A DNA stretch of 64,000 nucleotides from Phymorhynchus buccinoides (lineage: Eukaryota; Mollusca; Gastropoda; Neogastropoda; Raphitomidae): positions 36,871,938 through 36,935,937 of the forward strand of contig CM065682.1 in NCBI GenBank assembly GCA_017654935.2, written 5' to 3'. Positions 20,554-33,500 of this stretch are shown piece after piece. A program made the translations under genes and the position numbers. The notes beneath the pieces are model-generated. The model made no database searches, was not told where the DNA came from, and worked only from the letters and a program-made list of their open reading frames with translations. Position 1 is the stretch's first letter; each line of letters begins with the position of its first letter.

Positions 20554-22260
20554 ATAATTGTATATTATTAGGATTGACAAATGTTCCTCAGATTGTACAC
20601 TGAAGTAATTACTAGAGACTTGACGTTTCTGTTATTATTTTACAGTGTTTGAAGTAGCATGATATTCGTGTCAACATTTTCTGTGGTAAAGTTCACAGTG
20701 CAAAATGGAAAAAAGGAAAGAAGTCAAAACCAGAGATATGGGTCAGTAGGTGTATTATGGGGTTACCTGTTCTTGTCTCTGAGAAACCTGAATTTTACAT
20801 TGAGAAATTATTGTTGAGTATATAAATATACTTCAATGCAAGGTCTGTAGCCTATGGCAGGATGACAGCTGATCTCATCATCTTATAACTCCTTTAAGGT
20901 TTCGTTATTGTTTTTTCTCTTTTTTCTTTCTAAATATACTTCCTTTTTTTTTTTTTTTTACTTTTTATGCACTGTATTGTTGTTTTTGAAACATTTTACA
21001 CACATAACCACTTAGATTTAATTTTGTTTATTTTATTACCGTACACATGATATATTTGTAAACATGTTCAATATATGTGACACTGATAGTGCATGGGAAA
21101 AACAGACATAATGGAATTTTGGCATAAATTGAGATTTTTATTTTTCATTAATGAGCAAAGGTTCCTTGTTAATACACAGAAAACCAAATTGAGTTATCTT
21201 GTCTAGTTTTTATTTTATAATTATTTGAAATTTGGCAATCAACATAGATCATTATTTTGCAGAAATCGGACATAGAAGACAGAATTTTGCCTCTTTCTTT
21301 CTATTGACTTGATTTAAAAGGCAATCAAATAAACAAAAGACATTCAAAGTTGTCTTTCCTGTAGATACTGGTAGAATACATAAAAATAGACATAAATATG
21401 CCCTACATAGAAAATGGATATTTTTGGGGTTGACTATTTTTGGCTTTTGCTAAAATAATATTCTGAGTTACTTAATATCTGGTTTTCCCATGCACCATCA
21501 CAATTGTGTTCATTTGTGCAAGCTTGACTTAGCTTTATATGTGCCATCAAGTTAGTTCTGTACTGGCCGGTTGCTTCCCCTCACAACCGTTTAGGACTGG
21601 CCATTCGGTTAGCTTTGAAAACACATCACCACAAATAAGTTATGTAAAATTAGGGGTCGATATTTTCAGAGAAGACTATGAACCCCATGCACTAAACGAT
21701 CGTAAAATATCAGGTTCCGTACCTTTGTCGTTTGTCTCCTATTGACGAAAACAGCTTACACATAGAAAGAAGGAAATTTTCACATTCCAATCTCTGACAC
21801 ACACGCACACACCAGCCAAAGCTGAAAGTAAAGTTGCAATGATTGGTTGATTTTAAAAAAAGAAAGATCAAAGCAAACTGAAAATAGATTACGACTTGGC
21901 TCTTTAAAGGTGGTTACATGCCAGAAATCAAAACCTCTTGAAAACTCGTGAGCTGCATCTGGCTCATTCGTCCTAGACGGTTGTGCAGGTCATGAGCCGG
22001 ATCCGGCTCATTCGTCCAAAGTAGATTAATAAATTCGTATCTGAATGCATTTGAATGATGAAAAGAAAGCAAGTTGCTATTTAATTGAAAGGTTCTGAAT
22101 AGTTGACACATTTGAGGAACATTTCAGGTAGCAAATTGCTACTTTATCTAGTTTTGGACTAGCTGGTATTAATAAGTTTCTGCTTGTTTTTATCTGCACA
22201 TTTGACACTCTTGCAACCCTAAAAATAAAAAAACTGAAACAGACTGCAACGTCACTGGAA
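20554..22260. other. Intergenic, no gene seen
   Basis: AT-rich DNA with a T-run at 20945-20960. Two near-identical short segments lie close together at about 21950-22012 (gagctgcatctggctcattc / gagccggatccggctcattc). No coding signal. Confidence 0.6.
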
Positions 22261-22264
22261 CATG

Positions 22265-22757
22265 CAACAAACAAACACCCACACAACGAGTGTAAAGTGA
22301 TGTTATTTTATTCACAAGAAACAAAACAAGACAACTGGATATTTCGGTGAACACGCCTTTATCAACATAGACACACAATAAAACAGCAAACAGCAAAGAT
22401 AGCAACAGGAGCAAAAAAACAATACTTCCCCTCTACAATCCAATCTGTGAATGATGATCCACAGATTGGATTGTAGAGGGGAAGTATTCACAGATTGGAT
22501 TGTAGAGGGGAAGTATTCACAGATTGGATTGTAGAGGGAAGTATTCACAGATTGGATTGTAGAGGGGAAGTATTCACAGATTGGATTGTAGAGGGAAGTA
22601 TTCACAGATTGGATTGTAGAGGGGAAGTATTGTTTTTTGCTGTTTTCTTGTGTGTCTATGTTGATGAAGGCGCGTTCGCCAAAATATCCAGTTGTCTTCT
22701 TGTGTCTCTTGTGAATAAAATAGCGTCACTTTACACTTGTTGTGTGCTGCTTGTATC
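22265..22757. repeat. Foldback element with amplified centre
   Basis: The left arm 22265-22449 is the inverted counterpart of 22619-22757: cacaacgagtgtaaagtgat versus gcgtcactttacacttgttg, and atcaacatagacacacaa versus ttgtgtgtctatgttgat. Between the arms lie six copies of a 29-bp unit (cacagattggattgtagagg plus ggaagtatt) from 22460 to about 22631. The left arm also carries one inverted copy of that unit. Confidence 0.88.
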
Positions 22758-23266
22758 TTGCAACCCTACTTGGATAAATCTTGTTGTTGATATGTACATG
22801 TAAGTCCTGTCTTTTTTCTTTCAAGTAAAAGAATAAAATTGGGTTACAGACATGCGTTATTTGGGCTTTCAGCAAAAGATGTCTTGCGTCTTTTGAATAC
22901 ATCTTTTTTATTGGTCGGTTTATATGGTTTATAGATAATTTGTGTTGCATAGTATCCGTCTGCTTTAAAGCAATTTATCAGTAATCTTGTTTCATATTGC
23001 TTTCATCTGCTGTAAAGTAGCTATATTATCTTGCTTCCAATTTTCAAAAGCAAAGTATCAATAATTGTGTTTCAAATTGTATTCATCTGCTTTCAAAAAT
23101 TGTATTCCAAATGAGTGTAATCCTGTTTCAAGTTGCATTTAATATATCTTTAAAGTTGTAGATAATTTAGTTTCTTATTGTACAAACAAAATAACTTTGT
23201 CATATTGCATTAAGCAAGGGCTATGTAGGAAATGGGTGCCTTCCTTGTAAGAAAAATATTTCCTTT

Positions 23267-23270
<4 letters not shown>
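22758..23270. other. Intergenic, no gene seen
   Basis: AT-rich; around 22960-23170 the motif ttgtttcaaattg..catctgctt recurs loosely several times. No gene. Confidence 0.55.

Positions 23271-23340
<70 letters not shown>
23271..23340 (+). repeat. (CT)n microsatellite
   Basis: 70 nt of pure CT repeat. The stop-free frames it creates on both strands are artefacts. Confidence 0.98.
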
Positions 23341-23344
<4 letters not shown>

Positions 23345-24487
23345 CTCTACCTCTCTCTCTCATTCTTTATTTATTTATTTATATCTGTTTGAATTTTTTT
23401 TTTGGGGGGGGGCATACAAATGATTTAATGTGCTATGCTATGTAATTGTGCACATTACATTTGTGTTTATTGCATAAAAATAAATGTTGGTTGTGAGTAG
23501 GCTTTGATTTTTAAGTGAAGATTAAGGGCCTTACAAATGATGGATACAGTTATTGTTATTTTCGTGAGTTATGCATGTTTGCTTATGACAAGTGACAAAA
23601 AAGTAAATGTCCATTGAAATATGAGTGACCTTGTTTCGTATTCAGTTCTCCTCCTTTGATGAAATGGGATTGATCTGATATTTTTTTTGCTTGTTTGTTT
23701 ATTTGGGTATTTATCACATTGTTTTAAGTTCTGACTCTGTCATGACTGTTGCAACTTGCAAATGATAAACTGATCGTGCGCATTGCTGGTAGATTGGAGA
23801 AGGAAGGAGCAGATTTCATAACTGTATAATAAGGATGTACATAATTATATTATTTATTGTTGTATGGGTTTTTTTATGATTAGGAAATGTATGTTGAATT
23901 TTCTTTTATAGTTTTATATGTACATGTTTTACAAATATTTGAACTAGTCATCCGTTTACATTTTATCGATAGGTGTTTTTGCCAAACTTGTCTATGTAAT
24001 TTTTGATGGATGTGCTTTTTTGACATGTGCAGTGGGATCCAATATTATATGTTTACTTTTTTTCTTTCAAAATGATCTCAGGATTGTGTTGCTACCCTCA
24101 TTTGTGTAAAGTTAATCCAAATCCAAATCCAAATCTTTATTATCTCATTACAGAGAAATTGCAGCCAGATGCACATAAGAAAAACAACAATAAACACATT
24201 TATCAACAACAAAGAATATGAACTAATAACTAATAACACTGCAATGTTGTAATTAACAAACCAAACAAATATGAACAAATAGTCCAGTAAAAGCAGAACG
24301 CATGTTTAAAATACGTTAAGTAGGTATTTGAATTCTTTCTCAATGGAAATCGTTACCCTTTACTGGCCTTTTTAATTCATCCAGAACATGGTTTGTTCTG
24401 GAAGTGATTTTACCAGAAGTAATTTCGTGTGAAACGTTTTTTTATAATCCCATAAAGAAAAAAAGTCAGTGTCCAAATACAGTCAAA
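23341..24487. other. Intergenic, no gene seen
   Basis: AT-rich, with a G-run at 23404-23412. A tail-like tandem aatccaaatccaaatcc at 24116-24135 is followed by tattatctcattacagagaa, which suggests the 3' end of a retroelement in reverse. No coding support. Confidence 0.5.
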
Positions 24488-25000
24488 CATCAGTATTGCG
24501 ACCTCCCTACAGGCTGGCCAAAACTGTCCGTAATGGTCAACTTAGGACGCTCTCTCTGTCTCTCTCTCTCTCACTACCCCCAACTAAGAATATCATGCGC
24601 TAAGCCCCTACTGGTTTGATTGCCCCCTGGCAGTGAAATGTGCGTCCTAAGCTGCTCATTGCGAGGTGGTCGCTATACTGGAGACTCTCAGTAATAAAAA
24701 AGAAAAGAAGAGACTGAGTAAAACTATCCAGATTAACGGGTGTCCGCAATACTGAGGTGCCCGTTTGGCAGGGTTCTTCTTGTTCTTTTTCAGCGGTCGA
24801 TTCTGTTTGGCAAAGCGCCAGGTCTTCAGACCAATGGTCAACCTATGGCGATATTTTTCACGCCGGAGGGCAGTCAATGCACTAGGGGCTTATCACGCAA
24901 TTTTCTTACTTGGGCGTAGTGAGAGAGAGAGTGATGGTAGAACCACTCACTCTCTCTCTCTCTTTCTTTATCCCCAACTAATAATATAGAGAGGATTAGC
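24488..25000. mobile_element. Probable non-autonomous DNA element(s)
   Basis: The left end agtcaaacatcagtattgcg and internal gggtgtccgcaatactgagg (24738-24757) are imperfect inverted repeats. Two cactctctctct-type stretches with cccaactaa..ata flank the middle (24545-24597; 24943-24990), so a segment has been duplicated or inverted. Family not recognised. Confidence 0.45.
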
Positions 25001-25016
25001 CCCACACGAGCGTCAT

Positions 25017-25930
25017 GCCCTCTGGCGTGAGAAAAATCGCACTAAGTCTCTCATTGCCACAACGAAGTTTGCAGTCTTCTCCAGGTCACGGTGGCTTCCC
25101 CAGACATTCGTCAGTGTGGGCGATTTTCAGACAGTTGAGGCGGCCCAGTAGATTGCAGTGGCCAGTCCTCAGCCGGAAGAGGATTGTTTGCTGGTGTCTT
25201 TGGAGTTGGTGGATCGGGTCAACACCGTTTTTGCCGAGCCTTCTCTTCCACTGGGACTGGTAGTGGTAGTGGTTGCGAATGACGGTTTGGCAGGGTTCGA
25301 CTGTATCTTGCTTTAGCATAAGAGATATGGTTACCATCATGGCAGGCCACTGCCTATTTCGGCAGATTGAAAATCGGCAACCTACAAAATTTGAAGCTAC
25401 CAAAATAGTGGATTGCAGCCATTGGGAAGCTTTTGAATGGCTGATATCACTTCCTGTCTTTGCTGTGTCTTCAAAGATGCTGTCAAAAAGTGAATTGATA
25501 AGCTATTTTGATTGGGTAGCATGATTTTTTTCACACACACTTTATTTTAATGTCATGTGCAGATACGAGAAGTTTATGTTCATAAGACATGAATATCTTT
25601 TTGCTTCATGAACAATAACATTGTTTCTCCATGCAAAGAACGCCTGCTTATTTTTAAAACAAATGCAAATGGTACAGTCAATATTTGAGAGAAAGTTGCC
25701 TTCTTGCCCTCTCTTCTAGCTCGACATTGTTTACTAGACATTCTTTTTTCCCCTCCTCTTTTATAATGTCACATGACATTCAGGTAGCAAGACATGATAG
25801 TTTTTTGTTTTCTTTTCTTTATTTGCTAATTATTATCACTCCAGCTATGACCCTGAGAGGATAACCATATTTTATGAACTATGCGGTGATACTTTTTTCC
25901 TAGACTGAAACACCTGCGCCTTATAATGAA
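25017..25930. repeat. About 1-kb tandem duplication, left copy
   Basis: Begins gccctctggcgtgagaaaaa and ends inside a truncated MITE B (ctgcgccttataatgaa). The right copy is 25946-26940 with high identity throughout. It contains the LINE-like segment read on the minus strand. Relative to the right copy it lacks 105 bp after gtggcttccccag. Confidence 0.95.
25083..25290 (-). pseudogene. LINE ORF C-terminal fragment (reverse), left copy
   Basis: The minus-strand translation contains QTILFRLRTGHCNLLGRLNC then LKIAHTDEC, the conserved region after the reverse transcriptase in jockey-type LINEs (usual form IFRLRTGHC..L..I....C.CG). The 105 bp missing here would encode the CGTGPQ part that is present in the right copy. 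It is a decayed fragment. Confidence 0.7.
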
Positions 25931-25945
25931 ACACACACCACACAC

Positions 25946-26940
25946 GCCCTCTGGCGTGAGAAAAATCGCACTAAGTCTCTCATTGCCACAACAAACTTTG
26001 CAGTCTTCTCCAGGTCACGGTGGCTTCCCCAGAGCTGCACCCGTAGAGCTCCACTCCCCCTGGCCAGGTCTTGGGTCGTAGAGCACCGTGGGCAGAACAG
26101 TGTTGGAGAATATGTTCTGGGGTCCAGTCCCACATGGACATTCGTCAGTGTGGGCGATTTTCAGACAGTTGAGGCGGCCCAGTAGATTGCAGTGGCCAGT
26201 CCTCAGCCGGAAGAGGATTGTTTGCTGGTGTCTTTGGAGTTGGTGATCGGGTCAACACCGTTTTTGCCGAGCCTTCTCTTCCACTGGGACTGGTAGTGGT
26301 AGTGGTTGCGAATGACGGTTTGGCAGGGTTCGACTGTATATTGCTTTAGCATAGGAGATATGCTTACCATCATGGCAGGCCACTGCCTATTTCGGCAGAT
26401 TGAAAATCGGCAACCAGCAAAATTTGAAGCTACCAAAATAGTGGATTGCAGCCATTGGGAAGCTTTTGAATGGCTGATATCACTTCCTGTCTTTGCTGTG
26501 TCTTCAAAGATGCTGTCAAAAAGTGAATTGAGAAGCTATTTTGATTGGGTAGCATGATTTTTTTCACACACACTTTATTGTAATGTCATGTGCAGATATG
26601 AGAGGTTTATGTTCATAAGACATGAATATCTTTTTGCTTCATGAACAGTAACATTGTTTCCCCATGCAAAGAACGCAAATGGTACAGTCAAAATTTGAGA
26701 GAAAGTTGCCTTCTTGCCCTCTCTTCTAGCTCGACATTGTTTACTAGACATTCTTTTTTCCCCTCCTCTTTTATAATGTCACATGACATTCAGGTAGCAA
26801 GACATGATAGTTTTTTGTTTTGTTTTCTTTATTTGTTAATTATTATCAGTCCAGCTATGACCCTGAGAGGATAACCATATTTTATGGACTATGCGGTGAT
26901 GCTTTTTTCCTAGACTGAAACACCTGCGCCTTATAATGAA
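25946..26940. repeat. About 1-kb tandem duplication, right copy
   Basis: Same sequence as 25017-25930 plus 105 bp at about 26033-26137 (agctgcacccgtagagctcc ... gtcccacatgg). It ends in a MITE B copy that continues to about 27005 (tagtccgtaaaatacag), so the duplication breakpoint lies in the MITE. Confidence 0.95.
26030..26330 (-). pseudogene. LINE ORF C-terminal fragment (reverse), right copy
   Basis: As in the left copy, but with the additional Cys-rich stretch (DECPCGTGPQNIFSNTVLPT in the joined minus-strand reading). It is interrupted by frame changes (gttggtgatcggg versus gttggtggatcggg in the left copy). Confidence 0.65.
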
Positions 26941-27007
26941 ATTGTAATAACAAAATCAGAATTTTGTGTACGATTTGTGGAGTGCGTCTGATAGTCCGTA
27001 AAATACA
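26872..27007 (+). mobile_element. MITE family B copy
   Basis: accatattttatggactatg to gatagtccgtaaaatacag; inverted ends and internal blocks shared with 19928-20103. Confidence 0.75.
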
Positions 27008-27128
27008 GAAATTGGCTGGAACCATTGAAAGCAATAAAGCTGAACAGCACAGTTGTTTTTAAGGCGGTTACAAAAGCATCCAAATGAATTCATTCAATTA
27101 TCTTTTAAATGTCTATAGAATTATGTTC

Positions 27129-27262
27129 CACACACACACACACACGTACATGCACATACATGCACACACACACACACCATATGCATACACACACACACAC
27201 ACACACACACACGTGTGCGCGCACACAAACACACACACACACATACACACACACCACACACA

Positions 27263-27303
<41 letters not shown>

Positions 27304-27320
27304 ACACACACACACACACC
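27129..27320 (+). repeat. Impure (CA)n microsatellite
   Basis: About 190 nt of CA with ATG, CC and GTGTGCGCG interruptions. Apparent His/Thr and Val/Cys reading frames here are artefacts. Confidence 0.97.
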
Positions 27321-28199
27321 GCTCTTTTTTTCTTTCCCTGTGTGACGGATGTTTCCAGAATGTTATGTGGACTTGCATCAATCATATCAGTTAGAGACCA
27401 GTGTTTTTGAGTAGATATATTCACGCAAAACATGAGAGAGAACACACACTTGCCTTGACCATCCCTCATTTCTTGCTGGTGAATGTGATTTCGATTTTCC
27501 TTTTTGTTATGACACTTTTTCATTTGCTCAAACATCTACTGTGGTATTTGCAAAATAGATGGATCTGATAAGAAAAAATCAGTTTGGGATGTGCCTCCTG
27601 ACTCAATTTGATGCACTTTTGTTAATCTGATCTTTTTTGTGATTTTGTGATTTTTTTCTCTCTCCCCGGATGCTATGTTATGAGTGTTCACGAGTGTCTA
27701 TAGTGTGTATGTGAAATAAAGGGAAGGTGGGTAGGGGATTGAAAGACCGGCCGGTTTATTTTGATTTCTACTTTAAATTATGTGAAATTATTATTGTTCA
27801 TGCTTCTTTTTTTAAAAAAAATTGACCGGCATGAGCATTTTTTTTTTTTTTACTTCATGTTTTGTAATAATGTTTTTCTTGATTGTTTTCTCTCGTAATA
27901 TGTGTAAGGCGCTCTGAGGATGATTTGTTTTCATTGAAGAGCGCTATAGAAGCTTTATTATTATTATTATTAGTTTATTGTCTGCTTTTCTTTATTCATT
28001 GAATGGATCTTTATAAATTGATGAATGTTTTGACTTTGTGAAAATGTCCTTTTTTTTGCATGAAACTATTTTTAGTGTGTTTATTTATCTATTGTTGTCT
28101 ACAGAATAATAAACCTGTACGATCCCTGAATGAGTTTAGTCTTTTGATATTATTTCTTTCAGTGTGATTTCTTCTCTCGAGGTTTTTTTCCTATCATGT
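27321..28199. other. Intergenic with retroelement tail
   Basis: No gene. At 27904-27974, gtaaggcgctctgaggatga ... gagcgctatagaagctttat followed by (tta)n is a typical 3' terminus of L2/CR1-like LINEs or SINEs that share it. Confidence 0.6.
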
Positions 28200-28224
28200 G
28201 AATGGTCATATGCATTAGGCTAAA

Positions 28225-28375
28225 ATTGCTACAGAACGTCGAGATCACCAGGAAAACACTCTTTATGGAGATCACAACACTCACTTTGCTCTGGTTTCCT
28301 AGAAATCAAACCATCAAATCGGCGATTCCTCCTTGGCGGAGGTGCTGGAAACCAGATTCGTTCAGTGAAAGAGAA
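28225..28375 (+). repeat. Foldback family E fragment
   Basis: gagatcaccaggaaaacact ... aaatcggcgattcctccttg matches both arms of the foldback element at 46068-46498. Confidence 0.7.
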
Positions 28376-28689
28376 TGCAAGGCACTTGTGTTTCGTAATG
28401 GCCACCAGAGTCAGACCGAATCGTTTGCACGAAATTTCCAAAATACAAACCTTTTTTTTAAAGCTATATTATACAGTTTACCTAAAGGAGTTTCGCTACA
28501 GCACTTGATTTACATGGATGCTTCACTGCAGACTTGGGGAGAAACCTCCCATTCTTACATTCTTGTACTTTGTCCCTACTACAACTTGCCCATGCCATGC
28601 CTTAGCTTTGTGCTTTGCTTCAAAGAGAGCCCGTGAAAGCCCTGTCAAATAGCAGTAGGCTGTGTGCACACATGCGCATATCTGGAAGT

Positions 28690-29112
28690 TAGAAATATGA
28701 AGACATCTACAAGCCCACCTCCAGTGTCAACAACATGCTGGACAAGCTTTGCCTGGCCCTCACTGCAAGAGAGAAAAGGAAGAAGACCTGACTCACCGCT
28801 CTGTATAAATTTAAGAATGGCCTAAAAATTGAGACAAAGCACGCCCCAACAATAACCTGCCAAAAAAAAAGTGGGCGCCAGACCAACTCCCTGGCATTTG
28901 ACTTCAAATCGTGTCGGACTCAGTATCGACAGGGAACTTCCTTTCCCCGCACGATCCCAGATTGGAACCATCTTCCAGAAAGTGTGGCAACTGCTCCGAC
29001 ATTGACACCCTTTGAAGCCACACTGCTGCGCCACCTCAACATGACTGATGCCCCAGCCCCTGGAGGAGAGCCTGCAGCTGCAGTGCTCTCACCCACCAAG
29101 ACTGAATACTAG
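28690..29112 (+). pseudogene. LINE ORF2 C-terminal fragment
   Basis: The translation includes RQTNSLAFDFKSCRTQYRQG then TSFPRTIPDWNHLPESVATA, the SFFPRTI..WN.LP...V pattern found at the end of many LINE reverse transcriptase proteins, followed by PTLTPFEATLLRHL. Upstream, LTALYKFKNGLKIE fits the LMYKI.NGL. segment. An in-frame stop (KKT*LTALY) shows decay. Confidence 0.75.
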
Positions 29113-30319
<1,207 letters not shown>

Positions 30320-30829
30320 CCCTGTGTTTGTGAGGGAGATGCATATGTCTCTGAGTATCAGGTCTGTGTGTATGTGTGCGCGCGTGCATGTGACAGAGAG
30401 ACCCCCATACTGGTGTCGAGAAATGTCAACTCGCTCAACTGACCGACCAATCCTCTCTCCTCCCGTTCCCAATTACCCTTTCCCCCCACTCCCTATCCTC
30501 ACTCTTTCCCCTCCCCCTCCCTCCCAACTTCTGACATACTCTGCTTTCCCCTCCCCCTTACTCTCCTCAGTTGGCTTATCTGTGACATAAATTACTTCTA
30601 CCAATTGATCACGTCCACTATACAGTCCCACTTATACCAGATCCAAAAGTATATTCAGTCGCTGTGTCCATTTCCTACATATGTCAACTTTCTTTCTGCT
30701 CGTTCGTCCTTTGTCCTTTTTCTCTATTTACTTTATAACGTACACTTATTTTTCGAGCTCGCTAAGTAATTATTGAAGCTTTGCTGTGTTTCCATTTTCA
30801 CAAAGTACAGCTATTATTACACGCACGCA

Positions 30830-30883
30830 CGCACACACACTTACGCACACACACACACACGAAAATTTGGAATAATTGTTCTG

Positions 30884-30932
<49 letters not shown>
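30830..30932 (+). repeat. Duplicated (CA)n with flank
   Basis: Two CA tracts (30830-30860; 30883-30932), each followed by gaaaatttgga..ttggaataattgtt..gatac. The microsatellite and its flank are therefore tandemly duplicated. Confidence 0.85.
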
Positions 30933-30936
<4 letters not shown>

Positions 30937-31238
30937 AAAATTTGGAGCTAATTGGAATAATTGTTTTGATACAAGGTTCAAAACACACACTCTCATACCA
31001 ATACAAGACGATAGTAACACCAATAAATATCTCTAACATTAAAATAAATAACTCTTCCATATGCGTCATATAGACTAATAGTAGTGGTCTAGTAGTCGCT
31101 TTTCGCCACGAGTTTATGTTTTACGTCCTCTCGACCGAAGTCATATGGGAGCTTTTCGCAAACGTTTGCACGCTTTTATAGCTTTCTTGCTGTGGCATAA
31201 AAAGAGATATCAGATATTGGTTTATCATGTCTTCTTTT

Positions 31239-31240
<2 letters not shown>

Positions 31241-31276
<36 letters not shown>

Positions 31277-31302
31277 GGGGGGGGGGGGGGGGGGGGGGGG
31301 GG
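31241..31302 (+). repeat. Poly-G tract of 62 nt with one T
   Basis: 35 G, one T at 31276, then 26 G. It is the longest homopolymer in the window. The exact length may be affected by sequencing. Confidence 0.9.
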
Positions 31303-33068
31303 TTATAAGATTGTTTTAAAAGTTTTTGGACCGATTTTTGATTAAAAATATTGTGGACATCTAAAAATTATCAGTTGAAATTATAGTTAAGTGGATTACT
31401 ATAGGCAGGCATAGGAATTGGAATTTTTTTTAACAAGCTGAAAAGCGGGGGTCTAGGGGCCGCAGAAGGCCACTAGTAGTAGGGGTCCAGGGGGTAACGC
31501 TGAAGCTTTTTTGGTAATTGAAGCCCTTAAACAGCATTAGAATGGCTACATTTAGTTGGAGTTTGTTTGTGTTTTTCTGCGGGCAGACGTTTTTTTTGCC
31601 AGAAAAGCAATGTCATTTGGGCGGAAATTTGCTGTTTGGCGGACGATTCCCATCCCTGATAGGGATACAAGACTGAGAATGTAAAAATAAACGAGCGAGT
31701 AGGAAGAAGTTGTAAAGACTGAACCCACTTCAGTGAACATAACTAAGAGATTATCTTGACTGTGGCTGGATATTGGGCCCATAATACGGTCTCTGCACCT
31801 GCAGTGTCTGTGCCAGGCAAAGTGAGGTGGAAGTGATTGAATCTGTACTCTTGAGCAACTCAATTCCGATTCCAATTCCACAATTTGATTGTCTCCAAAC
31901 AAGGGAATACATTTGTTTTGGGGCATGCACATAAAAATGAAGACAAAATAAGACTAAATATACATGATTTATCAACTCTCTCTATATATTGAGAGGACAA
32001 ACTAAAAGCAGCACAATCTTTTACTTTACAGAACACAAATCAAGATTCAAAGTTCACAGTAACTGGTTTTGATAAAGATGTTCAATACACGGTACTTGGA
32101 TACAATACATTTGATAAAACTCAAGTATTCTGCATTTCTAATGCATTAACTTTTGAATCCTTAAGGCCAGTGGAACGGTGCCAGCAATTTATTGAGATTT
32201 ATAGCTATATATATATGCATAAAAATATAGCATTAAAAAAACCAGAAGACAAACAAATGGGAACAACTGTGTTTATTCATTTTCGGCAGATATTTCGGAC
32301 TATGTGTCCTTTGACGTTGCATATCTCCTCATGTCAGAAAGAGTCACATCTAAAGCGCATGCACAATGATTAAAATTAGCGGAAATAAAAATGAGAAAAA
32401 ATTAAACGATGGACATTGTATTGCATGTACAGGTAAAATAGGTCACAAAGCTCATACTGCTCCACTTTATCACTCCCATTTCCCACCCCCACCACATCCC
32501 CACCAGCAGGCAACACACGCTCGAACAACTACCCCAATCATGATTACAGTTGATAACAACGATAGTGGAGGACAAGGATAAAGGATATACATATATATAT
32601 TTATAACACACAAAGATGCGTGCATACACATTTATAGTCAAGCTCGCACACAACAGAGTACATTCACTGAGAGAGAGAGAGAATCTGTAACTTATGCATT
32701 ATCATTGTAAATCAAATTCCCTTGAAGTACGTTTAGATATAACATGCATACAGGCACACGCGCATGTGGTTCATTATGTAACAAATACACGTCGTCTTAT
32801 TGTTTTTGTCTTAAATCAGGCTTAGTTGTATCTTTCTCAAAGATAGGACAATCAGTTCTTGTTTTTCACCAAGCTAAATACATATTTTTTATATTGGTGA
32901 TAAAAACAAAATTCCATGCTCGCCTATCGTGTCAGTGTGTGTGGGTGTGCGTGCGCGCGCGCGTGAATGTGTGTGAGGAGAGGAGAGACAGACAGAGAGA
33001 TAAAACTTATAGGCCTAACGTTTCATGTGCGTATGATTTTACGTACATTAATAATGGAAGACGTCTCA
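31303..33068. other. Intergenic, no gene seen
   Basis: AT-rich with short GA and TA runs. The minus strand at 31550-31930 is stop-free for about 126 codons but has no recognisable motif. No gene supported. Confidence 0.55.
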
Positions 33069-33314
<246 letters not shown>

Positions 33315-33329
33315 ATGCAGTGTGCGCGC

Positions 33330-33500
33330 GTGTGTGTCTGTCTGACTGTGTGAACACGATAACGTTTGAACGGAGCGACATAGGAGGCTCAAACTTGGCA
33401 TGCGGATAGATATTTAGGATATCAAGGCCAAGTTCGAAAATGGTCATTGGTCGAAGGTCAAGGTCACTGGAGCCGAAATTGCTGCTGCGCACCTGCTTTT
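33330..33500 (+). repeat. Dispersed repeat with GGTCAAGGTCA motif
   Basis: tttgaacggagcgacatagg ... tcaaacttggcatgcggata ... gaaggtcaaggtcactgg. This arrangement is typical of a dispersed invertebrate repeat; a related block with many TGACCTTGA motifs is at 39385-39960. Confidence 0.55.

Noticed and set aside
28202..28636. 144-codon open frame on the + strand
   Set aside because: It begins inside a foldback repeat and has no recognisable motif or splice context.
31552..31932. 126-codon minus-strand open frame
   Set aside because: No homology that I recognise, no splice or codon signal; likely chance in AT-rich DNA.
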